A stretch of DNA of 64,000 nucleotides from Siniperca chuatsi (taxonomy: Eukaryota; Chordata; Actinopteri; Centrarchiformes; Sinipercidae). A program made the translations under genes and the position numbers. The stretch is from positions 6,471,322-6,535,321 of the forward strand of contig NC_058055.1 of the NCBI RefSeq assembly GCF_020085105.1, in the 5' to 3' direction. How positions within the stretch are numbered: the first letter of the stretch is position 1; the number at the start of each line of letters is the position of its first letter. Below, in pieces: positions 47,571 to 60,639 of the stretch. The notes under the pieces are model-generated. The model saw only the letters and a program-made list of their open reading frames with translations. It had not been told where the DNA came from and did no database searches.

Positions 47571-49099
47571 GGCAAAAACTGACCCATGCAACTACTAGGA
47601 AAACAGGAAGCCCCTGATTAAATAATATTCTTGATACATATTGATTCAGTATCTACTGTTTTGTCATTCTTTAATCATTGCGACTCTGTAACAAGTGTAT
47701 TTAATCTGGGCAGGTGCTGCTTGAAGTGAAATCTCAGCTGGTGTATCATTATTCTGTTTGTTTCTTTTCACTTTCCCATGTGTGCATGCTCATAAATAAA
47801 GGAAGTAAGTGTGTTGCTTCAACTCAGCACTAGTAGCACTGTCAGAGTAGTTTCTGTAATAGTTAGCAGCTTTAAAAAAAAAGTCCAAAAAAACAACAAC
47901 AATTTGCAGACTGAAATCATCTATTCTGGAAACATTGTGCCAATATAAAATCATAAAATAAAACAATTGCATGTTGTAACTGAATACATTTTCTTTCCCT
48001 TCCCAGTTATTACCTGCCCAAAGTATTTATAGTCATCTTTTAGGGAGATATGGTGGAGGTTCTTCCTGTGGGATTTCAATAGTAAACTGTCCATTTTACA
48101 ATTTTATTATTCAATCTTTACTAGCATACTCATCAGGACTTCCAAAATTTTCCAGAGACTTGTTGAGTTGAGTCATGTTCTCTTTTTATAAAATAGGAGG
48201 TACAGTAGTTCAGTATTGGGCTATTGGACTAATTCACCGGCAGTTGGATGATGGATGGTATTACTGTAATTTCCAATCGTGATTCAAAAGTTATGTCACT
48301 TTAAATTCTTAAATTATATTGTAATTTTCGGAATATTAACATAATAGAGATGTATAAAATAATCATTCTAAATTGTGATCATCTGTAATACAGCAGTAGT
48401 TTTAATTCCTCTATCCTACCTGCATAACTTCTATGACACTGTTTGTAACAGGCTTATAACTACACTTTGCTGCTATCTCCGCTATTATACACAAATGCTC
48501 TCACTATAGCAGCTCCTTTACTGTTTTTTTTATGCCATGCCATTATCAAAGTTTCCCAACTTTGATTTAGTAAGCAATGTAAACTTCTGCAATCAGTAGA
48601 ATTTGCACTTCAATCATAAGAGAAATTATGCCATTTCCAGTGCCATATGCTAATAACGCTGATTAAACTAGATGAAATCAGTTTCCAATTGTGGCTGCAG
48701 CCACGGCAGAAATCCTTTCTGTATTGGTTAAGTAGAAAAAAAGTTCTGCTTAATCTACATGCGTATTAACATTAGACTCAAGAGAATACCATGCAAAAAG
48801 AACAGACTACTAAGCAAGCCAACTAGAGACAATAATACAAAGAGCCTCCAGTTCAAATAAAGAAGACATAAACACATGCTCAGTGAAACAGAGCTGTTCT
48901 GGGAGCTCACCAAGGCCAAACACCAGTAACAGGCTGCAGCAATTCACACAGCAGGGAGCCGGTGAACATTTATGGACCCTGGCTGCCAATTTCTTTTTGG
49001 GAGAATGTTTGGCTTCATTGCTCTCTGTGGACCTTTACTGGAAGAATTCAAAATGGGTATGTTGTCTGAGGCAGACGCAGCTGTATGAGGTGAGAGGAT
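47571..49099. other. Non-coding stretch
   Basis: A+T-rich; no exon, repeat end or conserved-looking block recognised. Confidence 0.4.
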
Positions 49100-49470
49100 G
49101 TTGAGGCACTGCGCTCCTCGGAGGCTGCTGCTTCGCCCTTGTTAAGTTATGCGGGCTGTGACAGCAGGCAGGGGCTTCAGCGAGAAGATGGAGATAAAGT
49201 GGGACATTTTACTATTGCTATTGTGTTTGAGTCAGAGCATTTGTCGCTGGCAACACATCAGCGCTATTTACCACAGGGACCCACTTATATTAACCAATCT
49301 GATAAAAGAGATGCACTGACAGCCTTTCTATCTCTGAGGCTCCCAGTAGCCATAAAAGAGCTTTTGTTGACTCACATTTTGAGCTGTGTTATTGTGAAGA
49401 CTTTCTTAGCAATAGGAAGTTACAGGCTTTATAGCCTTCTTACATCAGCAGTGTAGACCTTTTTGTCATT
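49100..49470. promoter_or_regulatory. Candidate conserved non-coding element
   Basis: A complex, repeat-free block of balanced composition in A+T-rich surroundings, with CATAAAA/TTTATAG-type (CDX/HOX-like) motifs and GATAAAAGAG. Frames through it are short and lack splice signals. Judged by composition and motif density only. Confidence 0.3.
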
Positions 49471-50835
49471 TGATACTCTGCAGTACTGTTATTGCTTGAT
49501 AATTGTTTTGTAGCAAGGAGAATGTGTGGCCAGTCTCATCTCCTTACAAGACACAGAGTTCAAGGATTCACGAGGGAGATCAGAAAGAAATATAAATGTT
49601 TCTCTTAGAGAGGCGCAATTTTTAAGCTCTTAAGAATTTCTCTATTATAGATCTCTATTTTTTTATGTCAATAACAATCTTGCTGGCAGAAAGGTTTGGT
49701 GTCAGCTGAAGATCTTTTCAAACATGAAATTAGCTCGACCATCATGAAATGTTGGCGAGCACTTGAACTTTTTGTTCCTCTTAAACATAAAAAAAATCTA
49801 TTTTTTTAAAGGAATGAACTTTAACAACAAATATCACCACTGTGTGTTTCGCAGAATATTCTACTGTGCGAATACTCTTTTAGCGGTGAACAGTGTACTG
49901 TGTTTTTCAAGTGACCCTGGCCTCCTCCAGAGCTGTGCTACATGAAAAGTGTCTGACCTTTACTTGCTCAGTGAAGGCAAGTGGCCCTTGGGTGCCAGGC
50001 TGGGGCTGAATGAATGCCACTGCCAAACTGTTCGGCACCCTGGCAATTTTTTTGTCATGTTCCACAATAGGAAATATCCATTTACAGGCCTGGAACTCTA
50101 ACACAGATATGTTGCAACCTGAAAAAAGCAGGCACGAATCACGAAAATTAGAATTTTTAGATTTTCCACAGCTCTGTCAGATGAGAGGGATAGAGTTTGG
50201 CTTTGTCTGATGATGTGTCTTTCCTTATATGCACATCTGAATCTGACTCATCTGTATTCTCTCCCCAGTCCTCCAACATCATCGATTAACCCCACAATAT
50301 AGCAGATCTTTTGCTGGGTTTAAAGGAGTCAGCTGTCAGGGGAAATTTCATGCCCAATGCCTTTTCCATTAGGGAGAAACAGGAGAATCCACCTCCTTGG
50401 GGGCATGCAGCTAAAAGTTGTGGACCATGAATCCTATAGGTTCTTTTAAAGCGCACATTATGAATTAGAAAGCATGTGAGGTCATACAGCTCACTAGAGA
50501 CAGATAAAAAGCAATGCAAAGTTCTATGTTCAGCCCATCTGCAACTGTGCAGTTGCTTAAAGGGTAAGGTTTATGAGGATGTTAGTTATTTATTCGTGGC
50601 AACAAATAAGATTAGCAACAGAAAATGGGAAATGTGGGAGATGGACAGGTTTAGAGTGAGTGAGTAAGGAAAGAAATGGATCTGTGATCTAGTTACCTTC
50701 AGGCTAAGTGTGTTAGAATCTGACACGAAATTTCTGTTCACACTGTGGGTTGACGGAGATGGGGGAAACTGAGCCACGGCTTTGATTGGCTGGTCTTCTT
50801 CTCTATCTCACTACCAGTCTCATACCAGCCCTCTG
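49471..50835. other. Non-coding stretch
   Basis: No gene seen. A region around 49910-50080 is more complex than its surroundings but has no clear signal. Confidence 0.35.
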
Positions 50836-51505
50836 CTTTCTTGCAGAGAGTTAGATGAGAAGATCGATACCACTCTCATGCCTGCTCCATGAATATGAAG
50901 CTGGAGCCAGCAGCTGGTTAGCTTAGTTTAACACAAAGACTGGAAATAGAGGGAAACAGTTAGCCTGGCTCTGTCCAACGGTAACAAAATCCACCTACCA
51001 GCACCTCTAAAGCTCGGTAAATAGCATGTTATCTTGTTTGTCTAATCAGTCCAAAAAAACTGAAGTGTAAATATGACCATTTGCCATTTTACGGCCGGTA
51101 ATGTGCCAGACTATTTCTTGACTGAGAGACGTTGCCTGGCAACCAGCAGAGATTCCAGGAAGTTTCTAGTAAGTTACCTCCCCCAGCCAATGGCACATAA
51201 TCCCCAGTAAAATGGCAAATGGTCATATTTACAAATAGTTTTAATACTTTGGTTTTAGTGTGGATTAAACCAACACGATATAATGTGTCAATAAGTGAGC
51301 TTTAGAGATGCTGGTAAGTGGTAACGTTTCTTACCGTTCGACAGAGCCAGGCTAGCTGTTTCCCCCCTTTGTGCTAAACTAAGCTACCTGGGTGCTGGCT
51401 TTAGCCCTATATTAAGCGTGCAGATTTTAAAATGGTATCGATCTTCTCATTTAACTCTCCGCCAAAAAGCAAATAAGTCGTATTTCCCAAAACTTTTGCT
51501 TTAAA
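50836..51505. mobile_element. Foldback element family B, both arms present
   Basis: Two long inverted arms (about 50836-51092 and 51207-51505) surround a 114-bp centre. The innermost 24 bases of each arm (51069-51092 and 51207-51230) are exact inverses. Outer parts pair with mismatches: GAGTTAGATGAGAAGATCGA against TCGATCTTCTCATTTAACTC, and GTTAGCCTGGCTCTGTC against GACAGAGCCAGGCTAGC. No coding capacity. Related copies lie at 19536, 21412 and 26370. Confidence 0.8.
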
Positions 51506-54419
51506 TTACTTTCATTTTCTACCTCAATCTACAAGGATACGGCAATGGCAACACACATAAGATTAAAGGCAGAATTCTGATCATCACACTTTACAAAAAA
51601 AGCAGCGTGCATCTCTGACTCCTCCACCCTCATTTAATCTAAGACAATCCAGAAAAAATCTAACATTTGAATCCTGGCAACTTTAAATAACTGCCTCGTA
51701 AATACAAGCCCCAAAAAACAAAAGTGTGTCACCTTTGCAGCTACTGTAAGAGTAGCTACAGTAAATTGATATAATTTGCTTGTCAGTTGTTTCTCAAAAA
51801 CACTGTTGCTGGATTGGAAATGGGGCCCCAGGAGACATATGGGGAGAGAGAGAGGACAATTTGGATTTAAATAGCAGCCTAGATAAACAGTGTACATTGG
51901 GCCCTTTTTCAATAAATTAACTTACTGACAGCTCTAGTATGCAGGCAGCCATAACTGTTCGGTGTTTGAAGATTTGAGTTGTGGCTCCCAACAGCATGAA
52001 CAGAAATGAAAACTACTCTAATTTAAAAATGTTCTATTTAGCATTTTTTTTAAATCCATTTTTTAAATCCATTAAATTGACAAAATGAATCTAAAATCTT
52101 ACCCTGATGATCTGTTAGACATTTTGGAAAACTGAATTCTGTTATGTAGTTTTTTCCTTACAAAAAATCAAACTGATAAACATTACAAGGCAACCCAAAG
52201 CTTTTTAGTGTAATTGACTGAACTCACATTGAACTCTACTTGCAGAAAATCATTCAGATGTACTGTTAGTGTCTACTGTGTATTCTAACCTGAAGATTAT
52301 ACATGTACATTTAGAGCCTCTGTGTAGTGCTTGACATGTTGTAACGGCTGATTGGGGCAAATTTTCTAAGCGAGCCAGAAGAACAGGAGGGACCAATGCT
52401 CAGCAGGGACTTAGGCCAGAGTGCTGGGCAGGAAACAGATGGCATTGGTGGAGGGAGTGGGGGCGGGCGGTGTACAGAGAGAAGCAGTGCCTGGCCAGAG
52501 GATATTACAGCAGGCATGGACACACTCATCCTCTGTTCCCTTCCTCCCAGGGGATTAATAAGCCCATCATGCCTGCAGCCCATATGGGGAGCCACAGAAG
52601 GGATGTGACACTGGGGGGTTGATAGTGTGTTGATAGTGTAACTGGTTAGCCATTTTGTCTTATAATGTCTCACTTTGACTCTGTAATGTTTGGGGACCAT
52701 GTTATTGTTGCAGATGTTACAATCCAGGCAGCCTCACTTTGTCTAGTAATGGAGGGCAGAGGATAAGAGTCAGACAAAGGTGAGGGCTGTGACCCACTGA
52801 GAGCACTTAGAGGCCTGCAGGTGTTCATCATTTCGGTTATTTTTCTACACCAGCAGAGCCAAACAGGTGGCCAAGCTCATGATTGGCATAAAACCAAGGA
52901 GGAGCACCCCCTATCTGGTGTATTCCTCTAACCTGGCCTCCACAGAAGGACATTTTACCCGCCACCTTGACTGAAATGGCTTATTAACAAAGAGCTGTAG
53001 CATTCTGTGTAATAGCTGCTGTGTCAGTATCGACTTTGTCTGGAGCTGTATTGGTGTTGGTGACATTTCTTGTATTCTCACATCACCTCCGGTGCGGCCG
53101 AGGGCTCTGTCTAACCTTTGAGGCACCAAGTGGTGGCCCATTGGAAGAGCAGCAGCCAGCTCCCCTGACTTTTTATGAGTGCTTTCACAGTGCCCCCCAC
53201 CACCCCACCCCTCTCTCCAGCCAACTCTCTGTCTTCTGGCTCCTCTAGACCCGGGTGTCTGGTGCTGACAAGCTGGATCTGCTGCTGTCCTCGGCTCCCC
53301 AGAGAGCTGGCTGGCCTCTGCAGCCTGTCTCTAGGTATAGGCTTTCAGACAAGGATGGCAGAGGAGAGCAGACAGTGCAGCTTGACATCCAGACAGTGAA
53401 AATAGATAGTTTTACTGCAGATAGGCCAGGGACTCCTCTCTGCTGGGCTATGCTCCATATCATTGTTGATCTGTAAGTGTGTAAGTGAGTGACTAACAAA
53501 ATCCTTTCAAACATGTGGAAAAAAAAAGGTTTGTCACAACCACCTTTAACCAGCCATAAATTCATTGCTTTGTCATGAAATGTGAAAAACAAAATCATTC
53601 ATTACATAAATTAAAATTTTCTGTATGAAACACACCTTTTGTATCCTCATAGTGTAAAAAGTGTTACATGTGCATGTGTGTTGTTTGGGGCTTTTGTTAT
53701 TCAGTTGAAATGTCAAAGAAGGCTTAGATGAAGGTGACCTCTTATCACAGCCACCACCGCAGGTCCCTAAGAGGAATTAAATGAAAATCCACAGTAATAA
53801 TAATAATAATGCAGCCTGCTACGTGAATGCATTTCTTAGGCCCCGACTGAGCAATTACAATGCATTATGATTTTCCTGGAAAAGCCCATTTTCTAACCCT
53901 ACCCACTTTATGTCCGTAAAAAGATGGTCTTAATGTTATTCAAATCACTTCCACTTCCTTGGAGTAAAAGTTAGCTCTAGGATTGATATTCACTTTCACT
54001 GTCCCTTACTGGCTAATTTTCCTTACTGATCAGCTCAGTTCATGCACAGAAGGGATCCACAACTGTCTCACTTCCCAAACTGTGTATGAATATACACAGT
54101 CTGTTGTTTGTACAGAGGCTGGGGATTATAGCAAGATGCCTCCTCTGAAAGGTGCCTTAATCCTGCTCCCAGTTTGCAGATTAGAAGCCCCTGCTTTTTG
54201 AAGATTTAACTCAATATCAGCTCCTTCCCCCGGCATGTAAACACATTTCAACACTGATTAGCCCAGAAACATTGCTTAGGACCCCCAAAAAATACAGTCC
54301 TCGTGAGATATGAAAGGCATTACTGCATTCATATATGCATGCGTGTGTCGTCTCTCAGGCAGTGTGGTGGAGCCTGTGTTAATGCTGGAATAACTGCCGC
54401 TTCATAGCCCACTAGCATG
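51506..54419. other. Non-coding stretch
   Basis: No exon recognised. Short frames at 52.3-52.7 and 53.0-53.6 kb occur on both strands and lack family similarity that I know. Confidence 0.35.
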
Positions 54420-54690
54420 TAGTCCTTTCTGACAGATGGCCTGAGGAGATGTGAAATCTGAGCAGGCAGAGAGAGGTGGGATGTCTGTTGAGGCATTATG
54501 GTTTGTCTCATGTTATCTCCCTTTTGCCACGACCCGGGCGCTTCACGCATGGCCGCTGTTATGGGAGCGCCGCAAATTGAGATGTAAAAGCACGGAGAGG
54601 GGTAGGAGCAGCACAGCGGAGCAGGGAGGAGTGACCGATCTCACCTTGACAGATTGAGGGAAGCTGCTAAAATATATTTTTTCAATTCAT
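54420..54690. promoter_or_regulatory. Candidate conserved non-coding element
   Basis: Complex sequence with a TALE-type TGACAGATGG and a CpG-containing core (CACGACCCGGGCGCTTCACG) in otherwise A+T-rich DNA. No splice-bounded frame. Inference from composition. Confidence 0.25.
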
Positions 54691-55345
54691 CTCTCTCCAG
54701 CTGCAGGGTCGTCAGTTGTGTATGTGTATGCGCGTGTGCACCCGTCTGCTTGCCTGTCTGCAGGGCATTGAGGTGTGTGAGGAGCTGATGACAGATGGTC
54801 ATCATCACTGTCAGCAACATATCTGTCAGTGTGTCCTCGTCTCCACCTCCCTCATCTGCTGTTGGAGGCCTGTTTTTCTCTCTGTGAGCTTTTTTTTTCT
54901 TACAATGTGGAGATGGGCTTGAGGTCACAGAAGATCAGAGATGATAGGGGTGACCTGTGTGTTGCCTCGGTCTTCCATCAATCAATCAGCCAATCAGTTT
55001 TTCTTTCACGGCCCCTCCTGTTTGACATTCTCTCTCAGTCTTTCTATCGCTCTGTCTTCTACAGGTTCTGCTTTCAGTCAGTCAGTATCTGTGCCAGATT
55101 AATCTTGTCCTCATCTGGTGGCTGTTTGGTCTGTAGTTTCTGTCTGCACAAGCAGGTTCAAATTTAAGCTTTGCATTTTTCAGTGGAAGCCATTACTGAG
55201 AAATCCTTTCTAAACAGGGCTTTTTGCAGGTTGACCTTGATTCAGGAAGCTATCTGTCCTCTAATGTCAGTTAATCACTGTGTCTCTCCTTGCTATGAAG
55301 AGAATGCTTCCTTATCGTGACAGGCAGTGGACCTGTCAGTGATTG

Positions 55346-55385
55346 TGGTGGTGGTGGTGGTGGTGGGACACACACACACACACAC
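55346..55385. repeat. (GGT)n plus (AC)n microsatellite
   Basis: About seven GGT/GTG units run straight into about nine AC units. Confidence 0.9.
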
Positions 55386-56299
55386 CAACTGAGGCCCAAA
55401 AATATTGGGAAAAATGACAAAACCTTCCCTAATCATTCTCCTGTGGTGCAGCATCAGACAGCTTTCCTGATCTGTCAGCAATCTCTGGTGCGGTCCCAGT
55501 GGACGCCCTCCATCCCCATCTCCACACATACAGAGTAGAAATATACAATATATACACTACAAATGCAGAGAGAGAAGAAGGCGCAGTGCGCAGTACTGTC
55601 TCTCTGCTGTGAATGAACTGCACGTATGAGGGCTGAGAGAGCAGAAGGTAAGAGGAGAAAGGTATATTTGTGTGTGTGTGGGTCTTATCTTGGTGAGGAG
55701 AATGGCAGTGTATGACAGGCAACATAGTGTACTACCTCTGCAAAGCCTCCCCCAGTGACACTTGTTCTCTCTCATTTCTGTGTCTGGTCTATTATTGTTG
55801 TGGAAGCCGTCCTCGGCCAGCGGCAGGGCCTGAGTCTAGATGTCACCAGCCAACATCTCTAATTGGAGCACAAATGCAAATTATACCCGTGTTTATTCTT
55901 ATAAATGATTACATCCACATGCAGCCAGCCGTGAAATAGAAACCTTTACACTTCAAAGTCAAGCTGGAATTTCAATGGACAGGTTACACCCTGTGTTTAT
56001 TATAAGCATTTGACCAATGAACAGGCAAGCCCTACTTTTTCACACTGAGGGACTACTACAAAAATAGAAAAAAATAACCACAGGTACTAGACAAGCATTT
56101 TTGCCATCATCAACCACACTCAAATAAATTATAGTTGCAGATATATTTAAACGGTTGCCTCATGATTTCAAGAGTCACACAGAACAGAACAGTCTTTAAT
56201 GGACTGACATTTTGCCCCGTGTGTTTTTTTTCCTTTGAAGATGGAATGAAGCCTCCGCTGTGTGCTCGATTTATAAAAGCGCTACTGTCCAAATGAATT

Positions 56300-56520
56300 T
56301 GAAATGGAATGTCGGGGTTGCCTTGGAGACACGCTGAGGTGGAAGCCAGCCATTGTAAATCACCTGAGCTGTCACAGGAAGGGGCGCCTCTGCGTTTTAA
56401 GAAATGAAATAGTCATTTCATTGTGGGCCGAAGAGGGTGAATAATAAAGAGAAATATTTTGGATTTGTCATTGCCATTGATTTGTCAAGGCCTATCTGTA
56501 TTTGCAGCCCCTGCTGTATT
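56300..56520. promoter_or_regulatory. Candidate conserved non-coding element
   Basis: Complex block with a partial RFX X-box (GTTGCCTTGGAGAC, 56317-56330), an E-box next to a TALE motif (CACCTGAGCTGTCA) and ATTGATTTGTCAAG. No coding potential. Inference from motif density; conservation not tested. Confidence 0.3.
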
Positions 56521-56834
56521 TTACAACGAAAACAAAGGGTTGCAGACCCAGTGACAAAACACATAACAGACCATCAATGGTAATTATTTAAAGGCCCTGA
56601 AAACTTATTTTCTCAATCCGCTTCTATGAGGGATGGGATCCTACATCGACACAAAACATTCAGCACCAATCAGTTTTGGTTATTTCATACTAGAGAGTTC
56701 TGTTTTTCTTACTGGTAAAGTGGGCAGGTGTTAGAAAAGGGTGATGTCACATCATTTCCGTGCACCAATCAGGATTTAGCAACAACTGAATCAGAATCTG
56801 ATGACAGTTGATGGGTTGTTTGGTCACTGTCAGT

Positions 56835-57166
56835 TAGGGCTGCACCTAACGATGATTGTCATTATTGATTAATCTGCCCATTATTTTCTCGATTAATTGA
56901 GTCTTACTTGAGTCCAAGCTGATGTCATCAAATGTTTTGTTTTGTTTGACCAACAGTCCAAAACACAAAGACAATACATTTACTAAAATGTAAGACAGGG
57001 AAAAGCAGCAAATCCTCACATTTGAGAACCTGGAACCATTAAATAGTTATTAATAGTCATTTTTACTTAAAAAATTACTTAATGGATTAATCGATTATCA
57101 AAGTAGTTGGCAATTATTTTTCTGTTGATTAACTAATCAATTAATCGACTAATTGTTGTAGCTCTA
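56835..57166. mobile_element. Complete hAT-like MITE, 332 bp
   Basis: Starts TTAGGGCTGCACCTAACG and ends CGACTAATTGTTGTAGCTCTA, imperfect inverted ends. It is flanked by CTGTCAGT at 56827-56834 and an exact second copy at 57167-57174, the 8-bp target duplication of the hAT superfamily. Two related copies lie at 7191 and 36231. No coding capacity. Confidence 0.9.
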
Positions 57167-57788
57167 CTGTCAGTCAAATCTTGATGAAGATTAGCTGAGT
57201 TTAAGTGTTGAATACTTAATATTATAGAGAAATACTTCAGATTTGAAGTTTTCAGGGGCTTTAAAGGATCGTGCCAGTGTTTTTTCAAGTTTTAGCCCAT
57301 TTACTACAAACCACATGTACTTTTTTACAGGTTATCATTTTGCAAAACATGCTGCTGTGTTTTAAAATTGTGTATGTATTTGCATATTTTTTCATGACTT
57401 TGCTAATAGATTTTCGTACCATACTGAAATGAATAGAAACCAGTGGCCGCTTGCAATAGTAGGAAAAATACACTTAAAACTGTATAGAATCCATTTGAAA
57501 ATGGATCCATTTGAATTCTGTCGCTTTCAGCAGGTGTTTCTGCCTCCAGAGCTGCAGAGTCTGGATCTGTGGTTGTGGGTCTCTTGCTGCCCCTTTGTTC
57601 CTGCTTGACAACTGCTACTACAGTTGTTGTTACTGGCTCTATTACTAATACTGTCATTATTTTCCCTTTAGCTGTCATTCCTATTATTATTAATTTATTA
57701 ATATTAACACTACAATTACATTTCTACTATTTAAACATTTTTAAAAAAATGCATTGTCCCCAAATGCCCCACAATTCATGCTCCCAAA

Positions 57789-57789
<1 letters not shown>

Positions 57790-57872
<83 letters not shown>

Positions 57873-57882
57873 GTCTCTCTCT
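57790..57882. repeat. (CT)n microsatellite
   Basis: About 39 nearly perfect CT units, then a short imperfect stretch with CTGT. The Ser-Leu frame through it is an artefact. Confidence 0.97.
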
Positions 57883-57899
57883 CAAAACCTAACACAGCA

Positions 57900-58095
57900 G
57901 CGGCAGATGGCCGCCCACCACTGAGTCTGGTTCTGCTGGAGGTTTCTGCCCTCTTAAAGGAAGTTTTTTCTTGCCACTGTCGCCAAATGCATGTTGGGAT
58001 TTGTTGGGTCTCTGTAAATAATATTATAAAGAATTTTAAAAAGAACTTCTGTTATGAATTGGCGCTATATAAATAAAATTGAATTGAATTGAAAA
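57900..58095 (+). mobile_element. Teleost retroelement 3' tail with (ATTGA)n end
   Basis: 'TCTGCTGGAGGTTTCTGCCC', 'TTTCTTGCCACTGTCGCC', 'GGGATTTGTTGGGTCTCTGT' and 'TTGGCGCTATATAAATAAAA', then ATTGAATTGAATTG. This is a very common fish retrotransposon 3' end with a short tandem tail. Only the 3' part is present. Confidence 0.8.
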
Positions 58096-59040
58096 TGGTC
58101 AGCAGACATGTTAAGTATATATCATTTCCAGTAAAAACTGAAAGTTACAAACATATATGGTTCTTTAGCAAGGTAAATAATTAATTTGTGCTATACTTCA
58201 ATGTGCTGATCGAGGAGGTCTGCCTAATGAATCATGTAGCTCTCATTCTAATTAGCTTATTGTTGCTGTGTTCTTTCTCATTGCTATACTTTAGCTCACT
58301 ACTCTCTCAGGCCTTTCTGCTGAAAAAAAACCTCCTAATTAAGAGGAAATGCAAGTTCGGCTTGTTAGATACAAGCTCCAGTCCTATCCTACAGTAGCTT
58401 GCTGATGTTCCAGATGTCACAGTGTTGTTGCAGCCTTACCTTGGCTTACTGAGCATCTTCCTGTGTGTAGCTGTCCCCATCTTACTGGCTTGTCTCACTG
58501 TTATCCAATTAACTAGCTATCAAGACAGTGCCACTAGCACTACTCCAGGTGTTGGCTTTAGCTCTGACAGTCATTATTAATTTTAAAAGGCATTGCGTAA
58601 ACTGCTCCTGCTCCAATTCCAACAATACGGCAAAGAACAATAAATCTTGTTCTCTGAAGGTGTTTTATTGGAAAAGAATGTTCTTGCTCTCCCTTTGATT
58701 CACTCTTTTCTCATAAACTGCCATTTTCTTGTTCTCCTTTTTCCATTAAATAGTTCTATCTTCTGTAGCAACCCCCAAAAACCCATCTTTTCTTTTGAGT
58801 CTTCTCTCTCATGTGTGGTCTTTGTCTCGTTTAGCACACACTGTTCTTCCCCATTATCTTTTCGTTTCTTTATCTGGAGCAGCCTGGTGGACCGTTGCAA
58901 TACAGTATGTCGTGCTTGTTCAACTTTGTATCTATAGCCAGTAGGTCTACTGATCCTCAGCCAACGTGGCTCTAACTTTCTTTTTGTCTCCCTCTTTCTG
59001 CTTTTTTGTGTTAAGTTATCCTTACATGAAAGTTGGGGGA
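58096..59040. other. Non-coding stretch
   Basis: A+T-rich; no exon or repeat family recognised. Confidence 0.35.
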
Positions 59041-59360
59041 AGAGAAAACTGCATCTGATTTGCGTGCAGGCTCATGGCTCGAGAGCCCTTGGCTGACAGC
59101 TATGAATGCCATGACTCAGAGGACGAGCCAACAGCTCATGCCTCTTATGAAGTCTGATTCACCCACTGAGCAGGGAGGCAACGGCCATTGGGGGATCTGT
59201 GTGTGCCTGTAATTAAATGAATGGCATTTCAATAATTACTGGATTGCAGGATTAAATCCATCTTCATAGAAGCTGATGTGAAAGTTGATTTAAGCTTGAT
59301 AGAGTCATTGTTATGATTAGAGAAAAGATCGTTACATTAATGTAGCTTGAAACTGACAAA
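59041..59360. promoter_or_regulatory. Candidate conserved non-coding element with homeodomain motifs
   Basis: Contains TGTAATTAAATGAATGG, AATAATTACTGG (59231-59242) and the inverted bicoid-type pair GGATTAAATCC (59249-59259), all within 60 bases. No repeat family or frame explains the block. The pattern resembles vertebrate developmental enhancers; whether it is conserved is not known from here. Confidence 0.4.
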
Positions 59361-60639
59361 GGAATCATACATTTCCTCTCTCCCACTTACTGCAGTAGAT
59401 GCTGCATTGTTTTTGAGCTACTCTGGTGTTCTTCTTCTTGTTGGCCTTGAGGAATGATTTTTAAAGCTTCTTCCAAAAGCCAATTTGAGTACCATAAAAT
59501 GTTTGAAAAGAAAATCATTTGATTTGCAGTTGTACTTCTTTGCAGACACTACAGCTTAACATTCATTATTTCATTACCATAGCAACGAGTGCACAGAATT
59601 TAATTTCTAAGTATTAAAAAAACCACACGGTAGAAGTCAGTAGTTAGCAGCACACACAAAGTATAATTATGGCTATTATTACAACTTTTAATATGAGTAC
59701 AGTGATAAATTATGGAGATGCTATTGTTTATTGGAGAAGATATTGTTTACGCCTTGAATCACTCCTCTGTTAAATCAAGTCCAAAGCACCTGATTGTCTG
59801 GTGGTCTTTTCTGACAAGAATGGAGATATATTCTTTGCTCTTTTAAGATGTTGGCACCCGATTTTTCTTTTTTCTTACCTCCCATTATTTTAAGCCCTAG
59901 CTGGGGAGCACTGTTCATATTGGAGGGCTCATTGTTGTCCATTATAAGCCCTATGTCTATAAGAACAGTACCATCAATGAATTTAACATACCGGGGTTGC
60001 AGGAGGGGTGATATGCTTGCTTTGGGGGATGGGCTCATAAATGGTTTGGTCCAGTCTCGACTTCCTACCTTTAAAAAAATATATAAATAACCAAATCAAT
60101 ATCTACCATTCTCATGATTGTAGGTTTCGTTTTGATCAATGACAAACTTTGGACATTATTTGCTGAGGTTATTCCAGATGTTGCAGTTCAGGCTCAAACA
60201 TGCATAATGTAGTACTCTGTACTAATCAAATTTCAGCTCTTATTTACTTTGCCACAAATGGTTTTGACCACGCTGAGTAGCCCTACATCAGCCGGAAATG
60301 TCTGGACAGAATTGTTGGATATTTTTGTATCTATTTGATTCATTTTCCTAAAAGGTAATGCATGTCATTGTTTTAGATCTAACAGTATGCTAAAAAAAAG
60401 ACAAGACATTATTATTAAAGCTTGTAAACATGTTGAGGGCCAAGAAACCATATAATTAGTCAGTGCAGGAGGTGGTGGTACATATGCATATGGCACACAA
60501 GGCTGTAGCTATAAATAAGAATGTGTCGTCTCAGTCCACATGCCAGATTTAATAAGGACTGCATTGTTGGCAATGCTCCACTTGGATTAATATGTTGTAC
60601 TCGTGGCAGCAGATGCGAGTATTACATTCTTAGTAGTCT
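59361..60639. other. Non-coding stretch
   Basis: No exon seen; A+T-rich with a few short frames in both directions. Confidence 0.35.

Noticed and set aside
52311..53600. Several frames of 70-130 codons on both strands, checked as coding exons of the next gene.
   Set aside because: None has matching splice sites plus a recognisable motif, and overlapping frames on both strands point to G+C content effects.
57569..57892. 107-codon frame ending in a Ser-Leu run.
   Set aside because: The C-terminal half is the (CT)n microsatellite and the rest shows no domain.
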